Shown here one piece after another: positions 1-8,859 of a stretch of DNA of 64,000 nucleotides. A program made the position numbers and the translations under genes. Below the pieces are notes generated by a model that worked only from the letters and a program-made list of their open reading frames with translations, was not told where the DNA came from and searched no databases. The stretch covers positions 930,001 through 994,000 of the forward strand of contig CAWDHQ010000002.1 of the NCBI GenBank assembly GCA_963802215.1, written 5' to 3'. The stretch's first letter is position 1. Each line of letters starts with the position of its first letter. This DNA is from SHZI01 sp963802215. GTDB lineage: Bacteria > Pseudomonadota > Gammaproteobacteria > Steroidobacterales > GCA-2729495.

Positions 1-1068
1 CCGGCGTCCCTCGTGGCGGTCGGCGCCGGCATCGCCGCCATGGCGCTGCTGGGACTTGCCGCCGCGGGCGTCGAGACGGTCGGGCAGATTCCCCGGGGCC
101 TGCCGGGACTGCAGTGGCCCGACCTGTCGCTGGCCGCCGCGCTCTGGCCCGCCGCCCTCGGCATTGCCGTCATGAGCTTCACGGAGACGGCCGCGGTGGG
201 CCGGGCCTTCGTGGCACCGGGGGAGCCCACGCCGAACCCCAACCGGGAGCTGCTGGCGACCGGCATCGCCACGGCAGGCGGCGCCGTGCTCGGGGCCATG
301 CCGGCGGGTGGCGGCATGTCCCAGACGGCGGTGAACCGGCTGTCCGGCGCGCGCAGCCACCTGGCGGGCCTGGTCACGGCGGGGGCGACGCTGCTGACCA
401 TGCTGCTCCTGGCCCCGTTGATCAGCCTGATGCCCCAGGCCACTCTCGCGGCGGTGGTCATCGTGAGCGCGGTGGGGATGATCAAGCCCGCCGAATTCCG
501 CTCGGTGCTCGCGGTCCGGCGCACGGAGTTCATCTGGGCACTGGCGGCGATGGCGGGCGTGATCACGCTCGGGACGCTCAAGGGCATCCTGGTCGCGATC
601 ATCGTTTCGATGGTGGGGCTTGCCCAGCAGGTGGCGAACCCGCCGGTGTACGTGCTGGGGCGCAAGCGGGGCACCAACGCCTTCCGGCCCCTTTCACCCG
701 AGCACAAGGACGACGAGACGTTTCCCGGCCTGCTGATGCTGCGCCTAACGGGGCGCCTCTTCTTTGCCAATGCCGAGCGGGCGCGTGACCGGATCCGGCC
801 GTTGATCGAGGCGGCCGGACCGCGAGTGGTGGCTCTCGATCTGAGCGGCGTCTTCGACCTGGAGTACACGGCCCTGAAGATGATTACGGAAGCGGAAGCC
901 CGCCAGCGGGAGCAGGGCATCATGCTGTGGCTCGTGGGGCTCACGCCGGATGTGCTCGAAGTTGTGCAGCGCTCACCGCTGGGCCAGGCGCTCGGCAACG
1001 AGCGCATGTTCTTCAACATGGAGCAGGCCGTCGCACGCTACCAGGCGCTGGCGCCCGCTACCGGGTGA
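1..1068 (+). CDS. SulP family anion transporter, C-terminal part with STAS domain (5' truncated)
   Basis: The reading frame is open from the first base and ends in TGA at 1066-1068, so the true start lies upstream of the window; 355 residues are visible. The first ~230 residues are hydrophobic transmembrane helices with SulP-like stretches (FTETAAVGRAF, GAMPAGGGMSQTAVN). From about residue 240 a soluble STAS-type domain follows (PGLLMLRLTGRLFFANAERARDRI, then VVALDLSGVFDLEYTAL). SulP proteins carry sulfate, bicarbonate or other anions across the inner membrane; the substrate cannot be read here. The stop overlaps the 3' end of the convergent TetR gene. Confidence 0.9.
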   Translation, partial: PASLVAVGAGIAAMALLGLAAAGVETVGQIPRGLPGLQWPDLSLAAALWPAALGIAVMSFTETAAVGRAFVAPGEPTPNPNRELLATGIATAGGAVLGAMPAGGGMSQTAVNRLSGARSHLAGLVTAGATLLTMLLLAPLISLMPQATLAAVVIVSAVGMIKPAEFRSVLAVRRTEFIWALAAMAGVITLGTLKGILVAIIVSMVGLAQQVANPPVYVLGRKRGTNAFRPLSPEHKDDETFPGLLMLRLTGRLFFANAERARDRIRPLIEAAGPRVVALDLSGVFDLEYTALKMITEAEARQREQGIMLWLVGLTPDVLEVVQRSPLGQALGNERMFFNMEQAVARYQALAPATG

Positions 1069-1693
1069 TGATCGCCATCGCCGTGTCGAGTAGCAGCCGG
1101 CGCTGCCCCAGTGTACCGGCGGCGTCAAACACCGCGCTGCCGTTCCCGTGCGTGATCCAGGCGCCGAGCACGAGCGTCAGCAGCGCGTAGGCCCTGCGGT
1201 TGCATTCGGCTTTGCCCAGGCCCGGCCGCATGATGCCGATCAGCCGGGCGTACTGGTTCATCAGCCAGCGGTAGAACTGGTCGCGGGTCTGGCGAGGCTG
1301 CGGATGCCGTATCCAGTAGGCCGAACCCTCCAGCCAGAAGGCGGTATCGACGTGCTCCATGTACTCCAGATGCCAGGAAATGCAGCATTCGAGCTGTTCC
1401 CGGGCGGGCAGGTTCCCGGCTTTCAGAAGCCCGGTTACCTGCTTGCGGAACCATTGGCTCGCGGAAGCGAAGAAGGCGAAGAACAGCTTCTCCCGCGTGG
1501 GAAAGTGATGGCGCAGGGCGGCCTGCGACAGGCTCGCGCCATTGGCCACAGCCTCCAGCGATGTCAACTCCAGGCCCCGGGCGACGACCAGGTCGCGGGT
1601 GGCGGCGAATATGGCGCGGCGGGCTCTGCGGCCCTTGGGCGTGCGGCCCGCGGCGGCGAAATGCTCTTCGATCAAATCCATCGGGACAGTCAT
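1058..1693 (-). CDS. TetR family transcriptional regulator
   Basis: 211 residues, normal for TetR. The N-terminal DNA-binding part runs from about residue 20 (RRARRAIFAATRDLVV) into a helix-turn-helix (SLEAVANGASLSQAALRHHF, then PTREKLFFAFF). The C-terminal ligand domain is not informative. The ATG at 1693 is preceded by GAGG at good spacing; a GTG one codon upstream is possible. It is divergent from the porin-led run at 1946, and the gap between them carries three copies of a 9-mer (1764, 1811, 1881), so control of that operon is the likely role (inference). Its 3' end overlaps the SulP gene by 11 bp. Confidence 0.88.
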   Translation of the reverse strand: MTVPMDLIEEHFAAAGRTPKGRRARRAIFAATRDLVVARGLELTSLEAVANGASLSQAALRHHFPTREKLFFAFFASASQWFRKQVTGLLKAGNLPAREQLECCISWHLEYMEHVDTAFWLEGSAYWIRHPQPRQTRDQFYRWLMNQYARLIGIMRPGLGKAECNRRAYALLTLVLGAWITHGNGSAVFDAAGTLGQRRLLLDTAMAIITR

Positions 1694-1945
1694 CACGGCC
1701 TCGGGCTACGTCCAACAAAGAACCGCATATTCCCGTCCCGGAGCATTCAATGCAATAAAACCGCTTGACCGGAGGTTTCCGTCGGCGCACCGTTCGCAAC
1801 TGACACGACGCCGGTCAAGTGTTGGCTCTTAGCAACAGGAATCGACAAGGGCCGGTAGGTACATTCCGCCTTGGCCCTGCCTTGACCGGGGGGGGCTGAT
1901 GGGTGCGGAATGTCGTCTGGCGCATACACCATCGAGGAGAGCCGC
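1694..1945. promoter_or_regulatory. Divergent control region between TetR gene and porin operon, with three copies of CTTGACCGG
   Basis: This 252-bp gap has no credible gene. The 9-mer CTTGACCGG occurs at 1764-1772 and 1881-1889, and its exact reverse complement CCGGTCAAG at 1811-1819. The first two form a 9-bp inverted repeat with 38 bp between the arms. TTGACC inside the motif also resembles a -35 box, so promoter overlap is possible. These are good candidates for binding sites of the adjacent TetR protein, but the assignment is inference. Confidence 0.5.
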
Positions 1946-3187
1946 ATGAATCTGCCAACCCACTCCCTGCGACCGCAAGTGGCGCTTGCCGCCGCGCTGG
2001 CGCTTGCGGGGTCGCTCCAGACGGCCTCCGCCGCCGAGGGCGAGAAGTCCTTCGAGGTCTACGGTTTTGCCCAGCTCGACTACACCCAGGACTTCGGCCG
2101 CGTGAACCCGGACTGGGAGGACGCGCTGCGGCCATCCCGCATCGGCATCGACGAGGAACAGTACGGTGACGATGGCCAGTCGTCATTCAGCGTCAAGCAG
2201 AGCCGCCTGGGCGTCAAGGCGACGGTGCCCACCTCGAAGGGCGACATCAACACCAAGTTCGAATTCGACATGTTCGGCGTGGGTGACGATGCCGGCCAGA
2301 CCACGATCCGCCTACGCCACGCCTACGGCGAGTTCGGGCAGATCCTGGCGGGCCAGACCAACTCGCTGTTCATGGACGGCGACATCTTCCCCAACACCGT
2401 GGAGTACTGGGGCCCGAGCGGCATGGTGTTCCTGCGCAATCCGCAGATCCGCTGGACGCCGGTCAAGGGCGCCAACAACTTTGCGGTCGCCATCGAGAAT
2501 CCCAGCAACGACATCGACGCCGGCCAGTTCCGCGAAGTGGCGGATTTCCCCGGCGCCCAGGGCGACCAGGAATGGCCGGACTTCACCTGGCAGTTCCGTC
2601 ACGACGCCGACTGGGGCCACGCCCAGATCGCCGGCATCCTGCGCTGGGTCGGCACGGAGGTCGTCGCTGACACGGACCCGGGCCCGGCAGAGGATCTGGG
2701 CGTCGTCTACGACGACAATGATACCGGCTGGGGCATCAACCTGACGACGGCCATCAACGTCTTCGAGCGCGATGCCATCCGCTTCGGCTACGTCTTCGGC
2801 GAGGGCATCGCCAGCTACATGAACGACGGCGGCATGGACGCCGGCCCCAACCAGGGCCTGCTGCCCGATGGGACCTTCCCAGGAGGCACGAAGATCGAGG
2901 CCGTCGAACTGACCGGCCTGACGCTCTATTACGACCGCTGGTGGAACGACCAGTGGAGCAGCTCCGCTGGCTACTCCTACACGGAGGTGGACAACACGGC
3001 CGGCCAGACCGGCGATACCTTCGAGAAGGGCCAGTACGCCTCGGCGAACCTCCTGTATTACCCGGTGGAGAACGTGCTGGTGGGCGCCGAGTTCATCTGG
3101 GGCGAGTTGTCGGTGAAGGACGGCCGGGACAATGATGCCCCCCGCGTCCAGATCACCTTCAAGTACAACTTCAGCGCAAAACTCTGA
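1946..3187 (+). CDS. DcaP-like outer-membrane porin
   Basis: 413 residues with a signal peptide (hydrophobic stretch ending ASA-AEG near residue 31) followed by a beta-barrel rich in alternating aromatic residues and ending in aromatic/basic strands (FKYNFSAKL). The segments YGFAQLDYTQDF, TKFEFDMFG, LRHAYGEFG, FPNTVEYWGPSG and FLRNPQIRWTP are typical of DcaP-type trimeric porins, which pass small, often anionic, solutes. The ATG at 1946 was chosen because GAGGAG sits six bases upstream; an in-frame ATG at 1910 has no such site. It heads a same-strand run with glutaminase 25 bp downstream, so it may admit the amino acid substrates of that pathway. Confidence 0.85.
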   Translation: MNLPTHSLRPQVALAAALALAGSLQTASAAEGEKSFEVYGFAQLDYTQDFGRVNPDWEDALRPSRIGIDEEQYGDDGQSSFSVKQSRLGVKATVPTSKGDINTKFEFDMFGVGDDAGQTTIRLRHAYGEFGQILAGQTNSLFMDGDIFPNTVEYWGPSGMVFLRNPQIRWTPVKGANNFAVAIENPSNDIDAGQFREVADFPGAQGDQEWPDFTWQFRHDADWGHAQIAGILRWVGTEVVADTDPGPAEDLGVVYDDNDTGWGINLTTAINVFERDAIRFGYVFGEGIASYMNDGGMDAGPNQGLLPDGTFPGGTKIEAVELTGLTLYYDRWWNDQWSSSAGYSYTEVDNTAGQTGDTFEKGQYASANLLYYPVENVLVGAEFIWGELSVKDGRDNDAPRVQITFKYNFSAKL

Positions 3188-3212
3188 CCGACAGCCAAGC
3201 GGAGCGATCACA

Positions 3213-4235
3213 ATGAAAAAGTCAGTCGCAGTCCTCTCGATGCTGGCCGTTGCTGTCCTCGGGTCCGGGGGCGCCAGCGCCGCCGATCCGAAGCCGAAGG
3301 ACTTCCAGCGCGTGGTGGATGCCGCCCACGCGCGCTACAAGGACCTGAAGGAAGGCAAGAACGCCGACTACATCCCGATCCTCACCAAGACGCCCAGCGA
3401 GCTGTTCGGCGTGGTGATCGCCACCCGGGACGGGAAGATCTACTACGCCGGCGACGTGGACTACAAGTTCTCCATCCAGTCGGTTTCCAAGCCCTTCACG
3501 GCCGCGCTCGTCATGAAGCAGCAGGGCCCGAAGGTCCTGGACGACAAGATCGGCGTGGAGCCCACCGGCCTGCCCTTCAACTCGCGACTGGCGATCGAGA
3601 CCTACAAGGACAAGCGCTCGGTCAACCCGCTGGTGAACGCGGGCGCCATCGCGGCGGTCAGCCTGGTGCAGGCGACCTCCGAGCAGGACCGCTGGAACCA
3701 GATCCTGCAGAACATCAGCGACTTCGCGGGCAGCCCGACTCCGCTCACGGTGCTGGAGGACGTGTACGAGTCCGAGTACACGACGGCCTTCGGCAACCGG
3801 GCCATCGCCAACCTGCTCTACAACTACGAGCGGCTGTACAGCGACCCCGAGGAGGCCATGCGGGTCTACACCCGCCAGTGCTCCATCGGCGTCAGCGCCA
3901 GGGACCTGGCGATCATGGGCGCGACGCTGGCGAATCAGGGCGTGAATCCCCTCACGAAGAAGCGGGTGATGCCGGCCGAGGACGTGCCCGAGCTGCTGGC
4001 CGTGATGGCCACCGCGGGGTTCTACGACGAATCCGGCGAGTGGATGTACACGGCCGGCCTGCCGGCCAAGACCGGCGTCGGGGGCGGCATCGTCGCCGTC
4101 GTGCCGGGCCGCTTCGCCATCGCGGCGTTCTCGCCGCGGCTGAACGAGGCCGGCAACAGCGTGCGCGCGCTCAACGCCATCCGTGACATTGCGGGCGAGC
4201 TTGGAGTGGGAGTCTTCGGGCCGAACCCGAAATAA
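3213..4235 (+). CDS. glsA: Glutaminase A, probably periplasmic
   Basis: 340 residues; hydrolyses glutamine to glutamate and ammonia. The catalytic serine-lysine region is seen as FSIQSVSKPFTAAL, followed by NPLVNAGAI, NRAIANLLYNYERL, CSIGVSARDLAIMGATLANQG and GVGGGIVAVVPGRFAIAAFSP, all family landmarks of serine-dependent glutaminases. Unlike the usual cytoplasmic enzyme it starts with a clear signal peptide (MKKSVAVLSMLAVAVLG...ASA-ADPK), so it should act in the periplasm. The ATG at 3213 follows GGAG. It lies between a porin and a PLP decarboxylase, which suggests it supplies glutamate for import rather than ammonia for biosynthesis (inference). Confidence 0.93.
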   Translation: MKKSVAVLSMLAVAVLGSGGASAADPKPKDFQRVVDAAHARYKDLKEGKNADYIPILTKTPSELFGVVIATRDGKIYYAGDVDYKFSIQSVSKPFTAALVMKQQGPKVLDDKIGVEPTGLPFNSRLAIETYKDKRSVNPLVNAGAIAAVSLVQATSEQDRWNQILQNISDFAGSPTPLTVLEDVYESEYTTAFGNRAIANLLYNYERLYSDPEEAMRVYTRQCSIGVSARDLAIMGATLANQGVNPLTKKRVMPAEDVPELLAVMATAGFYDESGEWMYTAGLPAKTGVGGGIVAVVPGRFAIAAFSPRLNEAGNSVRALNAIRDIAGELGVGVFGPNPK

Positions 4236-4241
4236 CAACAG

Positions 4242-4265
4242 CCGGGAGGCCGCGTCTCCTCCCGG
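4242..4265 (+). other. Hairpin between glutaminase and decarboxylase genes
   Basis: CCGGGAGG at 4242-4249 pairs exactly with CCTCCCGG at 4258-4265 across an 8-base loop, seven bases after the glutaminase stop. There is no T-tract, so it is not a classic intrinsic terminator. It could protect or process the mRNA and set different expression of the two genes. Confidence 0.45.
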
Positions 4266-4315
4266 ATTCCGGGAGCGGGCGGCGCGGATTTCCTGCCCTT
4301 CGCCGAAGGAGAAGA

Positions 4316-7087
4316 ATGATGGCCGACCAGGCAGCAACCGGGGCCACGATGCCCCTGAGGCAGGGCTTCTCGATACCCGACGCCCGGCACGACCTCTGGT
4401 CCCAGCTGGCCGTCGTCGCCAGTGCCTGGGCGGCGGCGTCCGGCCGCGGCGAGAACTCCGCGAAGTTCGTCGCGGAGGCGCGCACCGCGCTCACCGAGCT
4501 TGCACCACTCGAGGAATTCAGCGCCTTCCCGGGTCTCCGGCTCATGCGGCTGCTCCGCGAGAGCCTGGAGGAGGGCGATGCCACCGGCTTCGCCCACCAG
4601 GCCCGGCGCATCAATGCCGCGCTGTCCTCCGGCGCGTTCCGCCACGAGATGGCCTTCTGGGAGTCCGCGGACGAGGGCGACGCCCAGGTCGCGGACTACC
4701 TGCCGCCCACGGCCGAGGCCGACGAGAAGCACCGGCCCTACTTCGAGGTGCTGAGCGTCACCGCCGTCGACCCGTCCCGCTACGAGCAGTTGCGCCACGA
4801 CATCCGGCGGCTGCGCCGGGTCGACGACCCCTTCGTCTACGAGCTGGTCCAGGTCGGGTGCTTCGAGGAAGCGATCGTGGCCGTGCTCGCCAATCCCGAG
4901 CTGCAGGCCGTGGTCATCGGCGACGGCTTCGGCTTCCGCTCCCAGCGCGAGTGGACCGAGCTGCGGGACCTGCTCGACCGGGCGATGCCCTTCGATCCGG
5001 ACGCGGTGGACGTGCGGGATTACGGCCTGAAGCTGGCCTGGGCAGTCAAGCGCATCCGGCCGGAGCTGGACGTCTACCTGCTGACGGAACGGGGCGCCGA
5101 GGCGATCGCCGCCCGCCCCGAGGCCGCGTGGCTGCGCCGGATCTTCTACGGCGTCGAGGAGCTGATGGAGCTCCACCTCTCGATCCTCGACGGTGTCGGC
5201 GACCGCTACGACACTCCCTATTTCACGAACCTCAAGCGCTACAGCCAGAAGCCGGTGGGCACCTTCCACGCCCTGCCGGTGGCGCGGGGCAAGTCCGTGT
5301 TCCGTTCCAAGTGGATCCGGGACATGGGCCACTTCTACGGCGCCAACCTCTTCCTGGCGGAGTCGTCCGCCACCACCGGCGGCCTGGACAGCCTCCTGGA
5401 GCCGACCGGCAACATCAAGCGCGCCCAGGAGATGGCGGCGCGGGCCTTCGGCGCCGACCGGGCCTACTTCGTGACCAACGGCACGTCCACGTCCAACAAG
5501 ATCGTCCTGCAGGCGCTGCTGGCGCCCGGCGACATCGTGCTGATCGACCGCAACTGCCACAAGTCGCACCACTACGCGATGGTGCTTTCCGGCGCCCAGC
5601 CGCTGTACCTCGAGGCCTACCCGATGACGGCCTACTCGATGTACGGCGCGGTACCGCTCCGGTCCATCAAGAAGGCGCTGCTGGCCCTCAAGGCCGAAGG
5701 CAAGCTGGACCGGGCAAAGCTCGTTGACCTCACCAACTGCACCTTCGACGGCCACATGTACAACCCCGAGCGCGTCATGGAGGAGTGTCTGGCCATCAAG
5801 CCGGACCTGGTGTTCCTCTGGGACGAGGCCTGGTTCGGCTTCGCGCGCTTCTCGCCGTTCCACCGGCTGCGCACGTCCATGCACGCGGCCGAAAGCCTGG
5901 CCGAGCGCCTCCACACGCCAGAGTACCGGAAGGAATACGACGCGTTCCGGGCCCGGGCGGGCGACCTGGACCCGGCGAACCCCGACCTGCTCGACATGCG
6001 CCTGCTGCCGGATCCCGCCAAGGTGAAGATCCGCGTCTACGGCACCCAGTCCACCCACAAGTCCATGTCGGCGCTCCGCCAGGGCTCCATGATCCTGGTC
6101 CGCGACGAGGAGTTCGGGGCCGTGCACGGCGCCTTCGAGGAGGCCTACTTCACGCACACCTCCACGTCGCCGAACCTGCAGATCATCGCGTCCCTGGACC
6201 TGGCCCGCCGGCAGATGGAGCTGGAGGGCTACGAACTCGTCATCCGTGCCACCGACCTGGCGCTCCGGATCCGGCGGCAGGTCAACAGCCACCCGCTGAT
6301 CTCGAAGTACTTCCGCGTGCTCACGCCGGCCGAGATGGTGCCCGCCGAGTACCGGGAGTCGGGCATCTCCGACTACGGCTGGCCCCACAACACCCGCGCC
6401 CAGCTGATCGACTCCTGGAAGCGCGACGAGATCGCGCTGGACCCGACGCGTCTCACGCTCGTCTGCGGCACCGCGGGCTACGACGGGACGGCCTTCAAGG
6501 GCATGCTCGCCGAGCGCTACGACATCCAGATCAACAAGACCTCCCGCAACAGCATCCTGCTCCAGACCAACATCAACAACACCCGCAGCGACGTCGCGCA
6601 CATCGTCAAGGTGCTGAGCGACATCGCACGGCAGATCGACGAGGAGCTGCGCCAGGGCGGCGAGTCCGCCCGGACCGCATTCGCCGCCCGCGTGAAGTCG
6701 CTGATGGAGGACGTTCCCGACCTGCCGAACTTCAGCCGCTTCCACGCCGGCTTCCGCGACGATGCGAAGAGCGCCACGTCCGAGGGGCACATGCGGGAGG
6801 CGTTCTACACCGCCTACCGCGCCGAGGACTGCGAGTATCTGCCCCTGGCGTCGAAGGAAGTGGACCAGCGCGCGAAGAAGGGCCCCGAGATGGTTGCCGC
6901 GGACTTCGTGATCCCTTACCCGCCGGGCTTCCCCATCATGGTGCCGGGCCAGGTGATCACGGCCGACACCATCGAGTTCATGCGCAAGCTCGACGTCAAG
7001 GAGATCCACGGCTATCACGCCGAGAAGGGCCTGCGGCTGCTCCGCACGTCGGCCCTTCCCGGGCGCCGGCGCCGCTCGGGCGCGTAG
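4316..7087 (+). CDS. PLP-dependent decarboxylase of the Orn/Lys/Arg (fold I, group III) family, unusually long
   Basis: 923 residues, against roughly 710-760 for typical Orn/Lys/Arg decarboxylases. The first ~300 residues form an unassigned N-terminal region. The PLP domain starts near residue 320 (HFYGANLFLAESSATTGGLDSLLEP, AYFVTNGTSTSNKIV). The PLP-binding lysine is about residue 582 in STHKSMSALRQGSM, and the C-terminal domain carries YPPGFPIMVPGQVIT, as in the family. It removes the alpha-carboxyl of an amino acid, but the substrate cannot be read. Being placed directly after a secreted glutaminase and before an AspT antiporter, glutamate or a related acid is a reasonable guess. Two ATGs occur at 4316/4319 behind AAGGAG; either may be used. 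Confidence 0.88.
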   Translation: MMADQAATGATMPLRQGFSIPDARHDLWSQLAVVASAWAAASGRGENSAKFVAEARTALTELAPLEEFSAFPGLRLMRLLRESLEEGDATGFAHQARRINAALSSGAFRHEMAFWESADEGDAQVADYLPPTAEADEKHRPYFEVLSVTAVDPSRYEQLRHDIRRLRRVDDPFVYELVQVGCFEEAIVAVLANPELQAVVIGDGFGFRSQREWTELRDLLDRAMPFDPDAVDVRDYGLKLAWAVKRIRPELDVYLLTERGAEAIAARPEAAWLRRIFYGVEELMELHLSILDGVGDRYDTPYFTNLKRYSQKPVGTFHALPVARGKSVFRSKWIRDMGHFYGANLFLAESSATTGGLDSLLEPTGNIKRAQEMAARAFGADRAYFVTNGTSTSNKIVLQALLAPGDIVLIDRNCHKSHHYAMVLSGAQPLYLEAYPMTAYSMYGAVPLRSIKKALLALKAEGKLDRAKLVDLTNCTFDGHMYNPERVMEECLAIKPDLVFLWDEAWFGFARFSPFHRLRTSMHAAESLAERLHTPEYRKEYDAFRARAGDLDPANPDLLDMRLLPDPAKVKIRVYGTQSTHKSMSALRQGSMILVRDEEFGAVHGAFEEAYFTHTSTSPNLQIIASLDLARRQMELEGYELVIRATDLALRIRRQVNSHPLISKYFRVLTPAEMVPAEYRESGISDYGWPHNTRAQLIDSWKRDEIALDPTRLTLVCGTAGYDGTAFKGMLAERYDIQINKTSRNSILLQTNINNTRSDVAHIVKVLSDIARQIDEELRQGGESARTAFAARVKSLMEDVPDLPNFSRFHAGFRDDAKSATSEGHMREAFYTAYRAEDCEYLPLASKEVDQRAKKGPEMVAADFVIPYPPGFPIMVPGQVITADTIEFMRKLDVKEIHGYHAEKGLRLLRTSALPGRRRRSGA

Positions 7088-7122
7088 AAGTGCTGGCCGG
7101 CAGGTCAGGGGAGTAAGACAGC

Positions 7123-8838
7123 ATGTGGCAATGGCTGGTTGAAACGCTCCGGACCTACCCGGAGATCGCGATTTTCCTGACCCTGGGGCTGGGCTTCTGG
7201 GTCGGCAAGTTCAAGGTCGGCACCTTCAGCCTGGGCGTGGTCACGAGCACGCTGCTGGCGGGCGTGCTGGTCGGCCAGCTCGAGATCACCATCTCGGGCC
7301 ACGTGAAGTCGACCTTCTTCCTCATGTTCCTGTTTGCGGTGGGCTACGGCGTCGGGCCCCAGTTCTTCCGGGGCCTGAAGGGTGACGGCATCCAGCAGGT
7401 GCTGTTCGCGGTGATCCAGTGCGTGGCGGTGCTGGTGACGGCGGTCGTCGTCGGCAAGTTCCTGGGCTATGACGCGGGCGGCACCGCGGGCCTGCTGGCG
7501 GGGTCCAGCACGATCTCCGCCGTGCTCGGCGTGGCCTCCAACAGCATCGACCAGCTCGCGATCGGCGCTGCCGAGAAGAAGGCGATGCTCGATGCCATGC
7601 CGGTGGCCTACGCGGTGACCTACCTGTTCGGCACCGCGGGCTCCGCGTGGATCCTGGCGAGCCTCGGGCCGAAGATCCTTCGCGTGGACATCGCCGCCGA
7701 GTGCCGCAAGTACGAGGAGGAGATGGGCGGCTCGCTGGCGTCCAGCAGCGACCGCCTGTCCGGCTATACCCAGTTCGTGCTGCGCGCCTACCGGCTGACT
7801 GACCCGGCCTGGGCCGGGCGCACCGTGCGCGACTTCGAGGCCAGCTTCGGCAGCATCGTGCCGGGGTCAACCCGGTCCCGGCTGGTCGTCCAGCGCCTCC
7901 GCCAGGACGGCCAGATCATCGAGCCGAAGCCAGACACGCTGCTGGCCCGGGACGCCGTCATGGCGATCGCGGGCCGCCGCGAGTGGGTGCTGGAAGCCGC
8001 CGACCGCCTCGGTGCCGAGGTCGACGATCCCGAGCTGCTCGACCTGGAACTGCTGATCCTTGACGTGGTGGTCACCAACAAGTCCTTCGCCGGCCGGACC
8101 CTGGCCGATCTGGTGAAGACCGACCTCCAGCAGGAGGGCCGCGGCGTGTTCCTGCGGAAGATCCTCCGCACCGGCGTTGAAATGCCCGTTACTGCCAATT
8201 TCAAGCTGGAGCGTGGCGACACCCTGACCCTGGCGGGCTCCCGCGCCGACGTGGAACGCGCGGCGCCGATCATCGGCTACGCGGACCGGGCCACCGAGGA
8301 GACCGACATGGTGGTCATGGGTGCCGGCATCGTCATCGGCGCCCTGATCGGCGCGCTGACCTTCGAGCTGGGCGGCGTTCCCCTGAGCCTCAGCACCAGC
8401 GGCGGCGCGCTGATCGCCGGCCTGGTCTGCGGCTGGCTGCGCTCCGTGAACCGCACCTTCGGGCGCATTCCCGCCCCGGCGCTCTGGGTGTTCAACAACA
8501 TCGGCCTGAACACCTTCATTGCCGTGGTCGGCATCAGCGCGGGGCCGGGCTTCGTCGCCGGGCTGCAGGCCCAGGGCCTGCAGCTGTTCCTCGCCGGCCT
8601 CGTCGTGACCACCGTCCCGCTGGTCATCGGCCTGCTGGTGGGCAAGTACGTCTTCAAAATGAAGGCGCCGATCTGCCTCGGCGCCTGCGCGGGAGCGCGC
8701 ACGACCACGGCGGCGCTGGGCGCCATCGAGGCCGAGGCGAAGAGCAAGGTGCCGGCCCTCGGCTACACGGTGACCTACGCCGTGGGCAACACGCTCCTGA
8801 CGGTCTGGGGCGTGGCGGTCGTGCTGCTGATGAGTTGA
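7123..8838 (+). CDS. aspT: AspT-type amino acid antiporter (aspartate:alanine exchanger family)
   Basis: 571 residues, the usual size. An N-terminal block of about five membrane helices (IFLTLGLGFWVGKFKVGTFSLGVVTSTLLAGVLVGQ; LFAVGYGVGPQFFRGLKGDG) is followed by a soluble middle section with two TrkA-C/RCK-like domains (about residues 215-390) and a second helix block (LGLICGW-like; GLNTFIAVVGISAGPGFV; ACAGARTTTAALGAI). AspT exchanges aspartate for alanine, coupling import of a dicarboxylate to membrane-potential generation. Aspartate 4-decarboxylase follows 21 bp downstream, the classical AspD-AspT pairing, so the assignment is strong. It may also serve the neighbouring decarboxylase (inference). 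Confidence 0.92.
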   Translation: MWQWLVETLRTYPEIAIFLTLGLGFWVGKFKVGTFSLGVVTSTLLAGVLVGQLEITISGHVKSTFFLMFLFAVGYGVGPQFFRGLKGDGIQQVLFAVIQCVAVLVTAVVVGKFLGYDAGGTAGLLAGSSTISAVLGVASNSIDQLAIGAAEKKAMLDAMPVAYAVTYLFGTAGSAWILASLGPKILRVDIAAECRKYEEEMGGSLASSSDRLSGYTQFVLRAYRLTDPAWAGRTVRDFEASFGSIVPGSTRSRLVVQRLRQDGQIIEPKPDTLLARDAVMAIAGRREWVLEAADRLGAEVDDPELLDLELLILDVVVTNKSFAGRTLADLVKTDLQQEGRGVFLRKILRTGVEMPVTANFKLERGDTLTLAGSRADVERAAPIIGYADRATEETDMVVMGAGIVIGALIGALTFELGGVPLSLSTSGGALIAGLVCGWLRSVNRTFGRIPAPALWVFNNIGLNTFIAVVGISAGPGFVAGLQAQGLQLFLAGLVVTTVPLVIGLLVGKYVFKMKAPICLGACAGARTTTAALGAIEAEAKSKVPALGYTVTYAVGNTLLTVWGVAVVLLMS

Positions 8839-8859
8839 CGCCCCAATCCGGAGAGAACA

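Noticed and set aside
1..1068. Start of SulP gene at position 13
   Set aside because: The frame is open to base 1 and the protein lacks the N-terminal half of a SulP transporter, so it is truncated by the window edge.
4022..7018. Open frame of 998 codons on the minus strand
   Set aside because: It lies antisense to glutaminase and decarboxylase and its translation is His/Val/Asp/Arg/Gly-rich low-complexity text typical of GC-rich shadows. No family motifs.
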